Positions 6,859 through 12,349 of a DNA stretch of 20,536 bases are shown here, piece after piece. Made by a program: the position numbers and the translations under genes. The stretch is from a virus. Positions within the stretch are counted from its first letter, which is position 1. The number at the start of each line of letters is the position of its first letter. Below the pieces are notes generated by a model. It did no database searches, was not told the DNA's origin, and saw nothing but the letters and a program-made list of their open reading frames with translations. The DNA lies in the IMG/VR virus record IMGVR_UViG_3300035670_001457, positions 1 through 20,536 of that record. One strand, written 5' to 3'.

Positions 6859-7908
6859 CTACCTAAGCGGCATTACTAAGTTATTAATCGAAACATCCGC
6901 CGTTCCGCATACACACAGAGGCCTGGAGTTCTCGTTAGGAAGATACAAGGAACAGGACCTATTAGCAAAGGCATCTAAAACATAGTATGCGTTAATATGA
7001 ACGTCCAAGCCCTGCCCATTATACTCATCTTGAAATTCTATCTCTGTCCAAGCTTCTCCTACCTGAGGGCTACTCGCACTAATCTTAATGCGATCGGTCA
7101 CACTTAGCCTGACTACACTGGATATTCTACTTACATCTATTATCTTGTTTTTAAAATCCTCATAGTCAATACACAGTACATTCCTATCAAATGAAGGCAC
7201 GGATAGCATACCCTCATCGCTTATCACTACCAATATCTGATGAGTATCGTTTTTTACCACGATATGATTCTCTACCTTTGCGAGCCATACGTCCCCCTTA
7301 CCCAAACACTTAATCATTAGTGCCAACGCCTTTTTCGTAATTGACGCGGTAAAAGGGCCTCCAACGCAAGTAATAGTTGAAGAATGCCGTCTATAAGAAT
7401 CCGTAGTTACTAATTGCATAGTGGCACCGTCCAGCACCAACTGGACATACCTACTCATCCTGTTTGAAGATTCCCTAACCTTCAACACATTAGCCGCAGC
7501 CTTAATAAACTTATCGCGGGAAACTCTTGTAAGATTATCCCCGCTATGACTAGGCACGCAAGGAAAATCCAACGGCTCTAACCCTCCTATCCGATACATA
7601 ATATTCTCATAACTAATTTCAAACCAACGATCTTGAATTTCGCTAATTTCAACTGTGTCACAAGGCAGCCCCTTAATAACAGATAATAAGACCCCGACAG
7701 GCATCAGCGCCTTTCCTTCTTCTATAACTTCCGCCTCTATTCGTGTCGTGTAATAAAAATCTAAATTGGTCGCTGAAATAGTTATAAAATCCCGATACGT
7801 TACTATTAATACACCCGCAAGAGCAGAAATATTTTTATCCGCAAGGGCAATCCCCTCACACTTCTTCAACTCTTCAATAAGAAATTTCTTCCTACACAGA
7901 ATTCGCAT
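6859..7908 (-). CDS. dnaN: DNA polymerase III beta subunit (sliding clamp) homologue
   Basis: 349 residues from the ATG at 7908, chosen for GGAAGG eight bases upstream and because the start MRILCRKKFLIEELKKC matches clamp N-termini. Three-domain clamp features include SATNLDFYYTTRIEAEV (about residues 47-63), a GLEPLDFPCVP loop at about 107-117, LVTTDSYRRHSS near 175-186 (the family's ATDGHRL-like loop), and a C-terminal NNLVMPLR that matches the clamp YxVMPMR ending. A ring clamp tethers the DNA polymerase to DNA. The length is slightly below the bacterial norm (about 365-380). No clamp loader is visible in the window, so the host loader would probably be used. Confidence 0.92.
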   Translation of the reverse strand: MRILCRKKFLIEELKKCEGIALADKNISALAGVLIVTYRDFITISATNLDFYYTTRIEAEVIEEGKALMPVGVLLSVIKGLPCDTVEISEIQDRWFEISYENIMYRIGGLEPLDFPCVPSHSGDNLTRVSRDKFIKAAANVLKVRESSNRMSRYVQLVLDGATMQLVTTDSYRRHSSTITCVGGPFTASITKKALALMIKCLGKGDVWLAKVENHIVVKNDTHQILVVISDEGMLSVPSFDRNVLCIDYEDFKNKIIDVSRISSVVRLSVTDRIKISASSPQVGEAWTEIEFQDEYNGQGLDVHINAYYVLDAFANRSCSLYLPNENSRPLCVCGTADVSINNLVMPLR

Positions 7909-8050
7909 CGTTGCTACCTTCCATCTTGCCAAGTTTTCCACACCAAGGACAATAATATGACATACCTTGTAGAGGGGCATCCCCGATACTAAACCACCCC
8001 TCACAATATGTGCACTGGAAGTGCACTAACGTCTCAATGCTGTATCTCAT
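7892..8050 (-). CDS. Small zinc-ribbon-like protein
   Basis: 52 residues, reading M-R-Y-S-I-E-T-L-V-H first, with two Cys pairs: FQCTYCEGW (Cys13, Cys16) and YYCPWCGKLG (Cys34, Cys37). CxxC-x17-CxxC is a standard zinc-ribbon spacing. The ATG at 8050 has GAGGAG four to six bases upstream, an excellent ribosome site. The 3' end overlaps the dnaN start by 17 bases in another frame, as other genes here do. Function unknown; small zinc ribbons in phages often bind nucleic acid or protein partners. Confidence 0.72.
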   Translation of the reverse strand: MRYSIETLVHFQCTYCEGWFSIGDAPLQGMSYYCPWCGKLGKMEGSNDANSV

Positions 8051-8144
8051 AACTCCTCCTCAAAACCAATTTCCTTGTGAATCTTGCATACATTCTTTCT
8101 CGCAAATACAACATTGTCCGAGAAAAGAACAGCCATTCCTCCGT

Positions 8145-8169
8145 CACCGTCCGAACAGCACGGACATAA
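8145..8169 (-). repeat. Orphan 25-bp copy of the DUF1566 gene end, with GC hairpin
   Basis: Identical at 24 of 25 positions to 8433-8457, which encodes the TTATGTCCGTGCTGTG... end of the DUF1566 gene. The copy keeps the small hairpin GTCCG-7-CGGAC (8149-8165). It lies outside any convincing gene, with stop codons just upstream in the YVRAVRTV frame. Either it is the remnant of a lost second DUF1566 gene or an element related to retroelement targeting. Confidence 0.75.
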
Positions 8170-8196
8170 AAGGTTTATCACAGAAACTTACATGAA

Positions 8197-8427
8197 TCAA
8201 TTTTCCTTACTATAACCAGGTTTTTCATTCAAATATGCTTCCAGACACATATGAACTAGAGCAATAACTCCGTCATCTCTTACATGCTCTGGGATATGAT
8301 ATGTCTCGTTATTATATCGGCATATATATGACCCTTTTAAGGGGTGCTCCTTATGTTTTCCTGTGTTGAAAATTATAAATTTCACTATATATTCATTACC
8401 GTTTATCGATATAACTACTTGAATCAC
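8197..8427 (-). CDS. Small protein translated through the DUF1566 stop, unknown function
   Basis: 76 residues with a GTG start that overlaps the DUF1566 TGA stop by four bases (GTGA), implying translational coupling; no independent strong ribosome site is seen. The sequence is strand-rich at first (IQVVISINGNEYIVKFIIF) and has ICRYNNETYHIP and a helical C-terminus (GVIALVHMCLEAYLNEK). It has two cysteines, not paired. No family recognised. It immediately follows the putative variable region, so it could only be judged real by conservation. Confidence 0.5.
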   Translation of the reverse strand: MIQVVISINGNEYIVKFIIFNTGKHKEHPLKGSYICRYNNETYHIPEHVRDDGVIALVHMCLEAYLNEKPGYSKEN

Positions 8428-8801
8428 TCTGACACCGTCCGCACAGCACGGACATAATAACTAGCCGACTTATAGACGCAGCCGACGAAGCCACCGTCAA
8501 AGCCGACGCGCCACGCGTAGCCACTACTATCGGCATCGGTAGTAGACGACCAATAATCGGACGACAAAGTGTCTGGAAAAACTTCGATATCGATTGCTGG
8601 GCTATATCGGCTATAATCCACAATACTATGTAATTCCTGAATAGTTGGTAATCGCCAATCATTATAGCCACCCAGTGATAAATTTTTACAATAAGAAATC
8701 GCCGCTTCCCAATTCATTGGATTGCCATCCATTTCTTTCTGCCACATAAGACCTGTAGTGATGTCTGTTACTGTCTCATCTTTATTGTCTTTGAATCTCA
8801 T
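8424..8801 (-). CDS. DUF1566 (Lcl C-terminal-like) protein with a putative variable 3' end
   Basis: 125 residues, ATG start behind GGAGAAG. It is a single DUF1566 domain: RFKDNKDETVTDITTGLMWQ, WEAAISYCKNLSLGGYNDWR, LPTIQELHSIVDYSRYSPAI, DYWSSTTDADSSGYAWRVGF and a terminal SYYVRAVRTV. Such lectin-like domains occur on surface or adhesion proteins and are a common target of diversity-generating retroelements. From residue 88 on, the codons at positions that vary in the family are almost all NNC or NNT (GAT, GAT, AGT, AGT, GGC, CGC, GGC, GAC, GGT, TTC, GGC, TGC, GTC, TAT, GCT, AGT), as expected if copied from AAC/AAT. No membrane segment or fibre domain is fused, so how it is displayed is unknown. 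Confidence 0.88.
   Translation of the reverse strand: MRFKDNKDETVTDITTGLMWQKEMDGNPMNWEAAISYCKNLSLGGYNDWRLPTIQELHSIVDYSRYSPAIDIEVFPDTLSSDYWSSTTDADSSGYAWRVGFDGGFVGCVYKSASYYVRAVRTVSE
8437..8540 (-). other. Putative DGR variable region with IMH-like hairpin
   Basis: Codons at 8457-8540 form the candidate variable region of the DUF1566 gene. It is followed by a GC-rich hairpin GTCCG-TGCTGTG-CGGAC at 8437-8453, in the position of the initiation-of-mutagenic-homing site of known systems. Neither the template repeat nor the reverse transcriptase is in the window, so this is a call from codon pattern and family only. Confidence 0.55.
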
Positions 8802-8824
8802 ATCTTCTCCTCATCAATTTTTAC

Positions 8825-8830
8825 ATTATA
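8825..8830 (-). promoter_or_regulatory. Possible -10 box of a promoter for the DUF1566 gene
   Basis: Perfect TATAAT on the minus strand about 25 bases upstream of the DUF1566 ATG, in the only gap of size (8802-8937, 136 bases) in this part of the operon. No good -35 box was found at 16-18 bases. The rest of the gap holds a small CTCCAT-GGG-ATGGAG hairpin at 8911-8925 and no gene. Confidence 0.3.
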
Positions 8831-8937
8831 CATTTGATTATCCTACAACCAGATAGAAATGAGTTAACAAATCGTCCCCTATCGGTTACATTCCCTTTAT
8901 TGTTTTTTTTCTCCATCCCATGGAGTAATAAAAATCA

Positions 8938-9084
8938 CTAATAGATACCAATCTCTGTGATACCCCCTTCGTAAATTTCTTGTTCGTCAAGACATAATTC
9001 AATAGTGTCTGTGTCACAAACAATTTCCCCAAGATACCCAAACACTACTTGTCCATCTTTATAGCCTCTTGCTTTTCTTTTCAT
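8938..9084 (-). CDS. Small acidic protein, unknown function
   Basis: 48 residues, beginning MKRKARGYKDGQVVFGYLGE and then an acidic part with CDTDTIELCLDEQEIYEGG. The ATG overlaps the TGA of the preceding gene (ATGA), the coupling used by several neighbours, and the TGGTGGAATG context gives a GGTGG ribosome site. Too short to assign; no motif recognised. Confidence 0.55.
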   Translation of the reverse strand: MKRKARGYKDGQVVFGYLGEIVCDTDTIELCLDEQEIYEGGITEIGIY

Positions 9085-9341
9085 TCCACCACCGCTAAAT
9101 AACTCTCACTGGTCATACCAGGAGGTATATTGACTATGTATAAATCATACGGTAGCCCCTCGACCTCTCCCTGCTTGGCCACCAGATATTTTTTATGTGT
9201 TCCAGGCGAAAATTTGTAAATCGTCCAATCCGGTTCACTCGATATGGAGAACCTCTTAGCCTTTTCTACTACCGAATCAGGGAGTAAGAACTTTCTAACC
9301 TTCTCGTTCGGTAATATATTTACGCTATAATACGTTATCAT
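9081..9341 (-). CDS. Small protein, unknown function
   Basis: 86 residues; ATG start with TTGGAGGTGC five bases upstream. The sequence mixes strands and helices (ILPNEKVRKFLLPDSVVEKA, then DLYIVNIPPGMTSESYLAVV). There are no cysteines or membrane segments. It overlaps its upstream neighbour by 17 bases and its downstream neighbour by 4. No family recognised. Confidence 0.62.
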   Translation of the reverse strand: MITYYSVNILPNEKVRKFLLPDSVVEKAKRFSISSEPDWTIYKFSPGTHKKYLVAKQGEVEGLPYDLYIVNIPPGMTSESYLAVVE

Positions 9342-9450
9342 TTAGCACCTCCAATATATCTCCGTCACAGCAATCACACGTAGGCCAAAGCCTACGATAG
9401 AAATTGCCTGGGGTTACCTGCCCACAACTACAACATCTAAATAATTTCAT
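9325..9450 (-). CDS. Tiny cysteine-rich, probably zinc-binding protein
   Basis: 41 residues starting MKLFRCCSCGQVTPGNFYRR and followed by CDCCDGD. Cysteines 6, 7 and 9 and 27, 29 and 30 form two clusters, CCSC and CDCC, in the manner of a small zinc ribbon or rubredoxin-like knuckle. The ATG overlaps the TGA of the DUF5664-like gene (ATGA), so translation is probably coupled; the nearest ribosome-site-like AGGA is about twelve bases away. Function unknown. Confidence 0.6.
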   Translation of the reverse strand: MKLFRCCSCGQVTPGNFYRRLWPTCDCCDGDILEVLNDNVL

Positions 9451-9746
9451 CTGTCATCAATTCCTTTATTATTTATGCTCATCCATAATAAGGTAATGAC
9501 GTTCCATGCTGCTTGGGCTAAGTGATATAACCCAGTCTCTTCATCCTTATCTTGTCCTTTCCAAAACGATGTAAGATGTCTTAATGTGGCGTCATATATC
9601 CTACTATATTGGAAACCTTTTTTCCAATTATCGATGCCATACTTTTTTGCCCCTACCATATACACCTCTATAATAGCTTCAATGGCTGTTAGGGGTAGTT
9701 GATGCCATTGAAGCTTTTGTAAATCGTTTTTAGTTCCCTGTTCCAC
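9447..9746 (-). CDS. DUF5664-type protein, related to phage dATP/dGTP diphosphohydrolases
   Basis: 99 residues, GTG start with AAAGGAA about eight bases upstream. The family pattern is complete: LQWHQLPLTAIEAIIEVYMV, GAKKYGIDNWKKGF (residues about 32-45), SRIYDATLRHLTSFWKGQDKD, then ETGLYHLAQAAWNVITLL. Acidic and His residues (DATLRH, DEETGLYH) resemble the metal-binding part of all-alpha NTP pyrophosphohydrolases of the MazG type. The family includes phage enzymes that hydrolyse dATP or dGTP and thereby alter the nucleotide pool; the substrate here is not known. Its place beside replication genes and thyX fits a nucleotide-pool role. Confidence 0.82.
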   Translation of the reverse strand: MEQGTKNDLQKLQWHQLPLTAIEAIIEVYMVGAKKYGIDNWKKGFQYSRIYDATLRHLTSFWKGQDKDEETGLYHLAQAAWNVITLLWMSINNKGIDDR

Positions 9747-10140
9747 AACTGTGTTCCTTTACTTTTTTTAATATATCGTCCAAATGAACACTCTTAGCTT
9801 CGGTTATCATATAGCCACACGATACACATCGTACATAAGAGAAGTTAAAATTATCATGCTTAACGCCAGCTACAAAAGCGATTCCATTATATCTCCCATT
9901 AATTTTGTATTTATACCATACCCCCCGACGGTTACCCCTTGTGGCACCCCCCTGAGACCGTAACGCAATGCCCATATACTTACACCAATTCACCACAGAA
10001 CTGGAAGTAACCCCCAACTGCAACGCCACTAATTTTACAGATTTTAACCCTCCATACAACGACTCTACAGCCTGCTCCAAAGATTCAAATCCTAACTGCG
10101 CCACCTTGCGGCGTAAGTCGCCTTCGTGTTTATGCTTCAT
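9730..10140 (-). CDS. HTH plus CxxC zinc-binding protein (paralogue A)
   Basis: 136 residues from the ATG at 10140 (MKHKHEGDL); a longer ORF from 10236 overlaps the next gene in full and was rejected. Residues about 10-65 form an HTH unit with LGFESLEQAVESLYG, then SVKLVALQLGVTSSSVVNWC and GIALRSQGGA. The C-terminal part has RCVSCG (CxxC) and a terminal EHSCG, so CxxC...HxC could bind zinc. The neighbouring gene at 10130-10519 has the same plan and obvious sequence similarity (LGF...ESLY, GIA.R..GGA, RGV.Y, RCV.C), so the two arose by duplication. Probable DNA-binding regulator. Confidence 0.75.
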   Translation of the reverse strand: MKHKHEGDLRRKVAQLGFESLEQAVESLYGGLKSVKLVALQLGVTSSSVVNWCKYMGIALRSQGGATRGNRRGVWYKYKINGRYNGIAFVAGVKHDNFNFSYVRCVSCGYMITEAKSVHLDDILKKVKEHSCGTGN

Positions 10141-10519
10141 GACACCTATGAGACTCCACAGCTTCAAGGACATCATCGTGGTGTATTGGCCCCTCTTCAA
10201 TAATTGTATTGCAATCAACGCAACGAATGCCCTCAAACACGCAATCCTCTAAAACCGTTGCCGCAACATATACCCTGTTCTTACAATAGAACACCCCACG
10301 CTTACATTTCTTTGCACCTCCGCGCTTTCGCGGAGCGATGCCCGCCGCAGCTACCCATCTTTGGATAGTAGATGGCGATCTTCGCAATATCCGGGCAATC
10401 TTCAGTGACGACCTATGCTCCCGATAAAGAGACTCCATAGCGTCTTGAAGGGTAGCAAACCCCAACTTTTCTACTATGTAGAAAACTTCTTCTTTAAATT
10501 TTAGACGCGAAGTATTCAA
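10130..10519 (-). CDS. HTH plus CxxC zinc-binding protein (paralogue B)
   Basis: 129 residues with a TTG start at 10519, the only start before the conserved region; AAGAGG lies eight bases upstream. The N-terminal unit reads LGFATLQDAMESLYREH, then SLKIARILRRSPSTIQRW, GIAPRKRGGAKKCKRGV and C-terminal RCVDCNTIIEEG followed by ESHRC. CxxC...HxC is kept, as in its duplicate downstream. It overlaps the helicase by 26 bases and paralogue A by 11. HTH-type DNA binding is likely; targets are unknown. Confidence 0.75.
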   Translation of the reverse strand: MNTSRLKFKEEVFYIVEKLGFATLQDAMESLYREHRSSLKIARILRRSPSTIQRWVAAAGIAPRKRGGAKKCKRGVFYCKNRVYVAATVLEDCVFEGIRCVDCNTIIEEGPIHHDDVLEAVESHRCHEA

Positions 10520-11822
10520 TCATGGCCTCTTGTTTATTTTCTCTATTTCTTAACACAGTTTGTATTTTATTGTCAATAGTTTTATCTGCAATTATGTCGT
10601 ATATTCTAACTTTATTAAGCTGCCCTTGTCGATAAATTCGACAATTCATCTGCTCATATAGCTCTAGAGACCACGGCAGCCCAAACCATATAAGAATACT
10701 GCCCCCTTTTTGCAAGTTAAGCCCGTGCCCCGCACTAAGCGGATGCGCTAGTAACATGCGAACTAGCCCACTATTCCACCTATCTACGCTTCCGCCGTCC
10801 CTAATATCAACCGCTTCGGGAAACCTGCGCTTTATCCTCTCGTAGTCATGTTGATACGCATAAGCTACTATAATAGGCTCACCCCCCGCACCCTCTACAA
10901 GCTCGCATAACGCCTCTAACTTAGCGTCATGCAGAACAACAAACCCTTTCTCCGAGTATATAGCTCCGTTGGCCAGCTGCTGTAACTTGTTGGCTAACAC
11001 CGCCGCGTTAGCGGCTGTTATCTGCTGGCCTTCGCACTGTAATATATACTCACTTTTCATACTTGCATATTGGTCTAGCTCCTCCCTTGTCAAATGCACA
11101 GGTATAGTAATATTAACCCTATCGGGCATATCTATGTAATCCGAGGGTTTTAACGATATAGTTATATCTGATATCTTTTGGTATATTGTATCCTCCGCTC
11201 CTCTACGCGGCTCCCACCCGTAGGGCACCTCTCTGAAATACATCTCCCGGTATTTCATGACCCCTTTCTCCAATCGCTGCCCACCATCCAGTAAGTATAC
11301 CTGTGGCCAAAGGTCTAGCAGCCCCGTAGGCGTTGGCGTGCCTGTCAACAAAACCACACGTTTAAAAAAGCTCCTAACTCTCCTAAGCCATTTAAAACGC
11401 TCTGATTTTTGATTTTTAAAAGATGTAGACTCGTCTATAACAACCATGTCGTAAGGCCATTTCTCGCGATAACGGTTTACTAGCCATTTAGTGTTTTCCC
11501 TGTTGACAATAGTTATTGTCGCATTCGTATCTAACGCCCTAGCTCGCTCTTTCTCCGACCCTATCGCTATAGCGTATGTAAGGCCACCCAGATGACCCCA
11601 CAACGCAATCTCAGACGGCCAAGTATATCTACCTACCCGTAGAGGGCAAATTACAACCACACGCCTAATAAGCCCCTTCTCGTAAAGATCTGATATGGCA
11701 GTTAGAGTAATAACCGTCTTACCCAGCCCCATTCCTAAAATACAGAAACAAGAAGGCTTCTGCTTTATGAACTCAATTGCACTTATCTGGTATTTGTGCA
11801 AGTTCTCTCTGTATAATACCAT
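10494..11822 (-). CDS. SNF2-family DEAD-like helicase
   Basis: 442 residues from the ATG at 11822, which has GGAGGGG five bases upstream. The helicase motifs are in order: CILGMGLGKTVITL (Walker A, MGLGKT), VVVICPLRVGRYTW (Ia), DMVVIDEST (Walker B as DEST), VVLLTGTPTPTGLLDLWPQ (III), and late SAGHGLNLQKG and QMNCRIYRQGQ (VI, with the RxxRxGQ of SNF2 proteins). The protein would be an ATP-driven DNA translocase used in replication or recombination. The phage SNF2 helicase next to a VRR-NUC gene is a known arrangement. The gene overlaps VRR-NUC by 50 bases. Confidence 0.93.
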   Translation of the reverse strand: MVLYRENLHKYQISAIEFIKQKPSCFCILGMGLGKTVITLTAISDLYEKGLIRRVVVICPLRVGRYTWPSEIALWGHLGGLTYAIAIGSEKERARALDTNATITIVNRENTKWLVNRYREKWPYDMVVIDESTSFKNQKSERFKWLRRVRSFFKRVVLLTGTPTPTGLLDLWPQVYLLDGGQRLEKGVMKYREMYFREVPYGWEPRRGAEDTIYQKISDITISLKPSDYIDMPDRVNITIPVHLTREELDQYASMKSEYILQCEGQQITAANAAVLANKLQQLANGAIYSEKGFVVLHDAKLEALCELVEGAGGEPIIVAYAYQHDYERIKRRFPEAVDIRDGGSVDRWNSGLVRMLLAHPLSAGHGLNLQKGGSILIWFGLPWSLELYEQMNCRIYRQGQLNKVRIYDIIADKTIDNKIQTVLRNRENKQEAMIEYFASKI

Positions 11823-12063
11823 CGCACCCCTCCTTGGAGTCAATAACGTATACCGTCGCTCCTAAGTCTCTTAGCTTTTTATGTTGATATTCTTGAATCT
11901 TAGATGGCTTTTTACCAGGAGCCTTAAACTCTACAAAAAAAATACCCCCTGGCGACACTACAATCCTGTCCGGCACCCCCCTATCTGACGTAAATTTGTA
12001 ACACCTCCACCCCAAACGGGTTGCCTTGGTTCTAAAATATGTTTCTATGCTCTTTTCTAACAC
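11773..12063 (-). CDS. VRR-NUC domain nuclease
   Basis: 96 residues, GTG start, GGGG six to nine bases upstream. The VRR-NUC pattern is complete: ATRLGWRCYKFTSDRGVPDR, IVVSPGGIFFVEFKAPGKKP, SKIQEYQHKKLRDLGATVYV and a terminal IDS. The PD-(D/E)xK catalytic residues are Asp (VPDR) and the E-F-K of VEFK. Standalone phage VRR-NUC proteins are proposed to cut branched DNA such as Holliday junctions. Neighbours are the SNF2 helicase and the VapE primase, so a role in replication-linked recombination is likely. Confidence 0.93.
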   Translation of the reverse strand: MLEKSIETYFRTKATRLGWRCYKFTSDRGVPDRIVVSPGGIFFVEFKAPGKKPSKIQEYQHKKLRDLGATVYVIDSKEGCDGIIQRELAQIPDKCN

Positions 12064-12084
12064 CTTAGCCCCTATATCTTATCG

Positions 12085-12108
12085 CTGTGCCATGGCACAG
12101 TGGCACAG
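12085..12108 (+). repeat. 16-bp palindrome plus tandem TGGCACAG (iteron group 1)
   Basis: CTGTGCCATGGCACAG (12085-12100) is a perfect 16-bp palindrome, immediately followed by a further TGGCACAG (12101-12108). Three units in 24 bases. Confidence 0.85.
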
Positions 12109-12155
12109 CAACGAAAAACCAGGTAAACGCAATTATTTCCATAGCTTAACCCCTC

Positions 12156-12171
12156 TGGCACAGCGGAACAG
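12156..12171 (+). repeat. Iteron group 2: TGGCACAG-CGGAACAG
   Basis: Two adjacent units; the 16-bp TGGCACAGcGGaACAG matches 12093-12108 at all but two positions. Confidence 0.8.
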
Positions 12172-12304
12172 AATTTTCCTTCCCTCTCTATATTTTTTTT
12201 TATACCCCCCTAGGAGGGTTATGATTTTTACTTGTAGAATGTTATTCATATTTATATACCACTAGTTCCATACTAGATAAGATATGGATATATAAGGATA
12301 ATTT

Positions 12305-12344
12305 TGGCACAACCATCACTGTGCCAGGGCTGTTCCATGTGCCA
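12305..12344 (-). repeat. Iteron group 3: inverted and tandem units on the far side of the AT-rich core
   Basis: Minus strand reads TGGCACA (12344-12338) directly joined to TGGAACAG (12337-12330), then TGGCACAG (12326-12319); the plus strand carries TGGCACAA at 12305-12312, forming an inverted repeat with the last. These units run in the opposite direction to groups 1 and 2. Confidence 0.8.
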
Positions 12345-12349
12345 GGTAA

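Larger units (their letters stand above)
12064..12349. other. Candidate replication origin: AT-rich core between repeated TGGCACAG units
   Basis: 286 bases without a convincing gene, by far the longest gap in the replication operon. A very AT-rich stretch (about 12,190-12,304, with TATATTTTTTTT and TTTATATACC) lies between two groups of the 8-bp unit TGG(C/A)ACAG. The left group reads rightward and the right group reads leftward. VapE primase/helicase and the VRR-NUC/SNF2 genes flank the gap. An iteron-type origin is the best reading; a regulatory region for the downstream operon is the alternative. A 25-codon reading frame (12065-12142) was not called. Confidence 0.5.

Noticed and set aside
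8037-8196. Frame reading YVRAVRTVTEE and onward (to 8037) as a second DUF1566 gene
   Set aside because: Stop codons lie directly upstream and similarity covers only about nine codons, so it was kept as a repeat rather than a gene.
8911-8925. Perfect CTCCAT-GGG-ATGGAG hairpin in the DUF1566 upstream gap
   Set aside because: Followed by A-run rather than T-run on the transcribed strand, so not an intrinsic terminator; six base pairs may be chance.
8051-9000. Search for the template repeat or reverse transcriptase of a diversity-generating retroelement
   Set aside because: No stretch matching the variable region with adenine-biased differences, and no reading frame with reverse transcriptase motifs, was found within the window.
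12065-12142. 25-codon hydrophobic reading frame on the minus strand upstream of VRR-NUC, with GAGGGG before its ATG
   Set aside because: It runs through the palindromic repeat cluster, has no recognised feature beyond hydrophobicity, and its codons are dictated by the repeats. The region is better explained as an origin or regulatory stretch.
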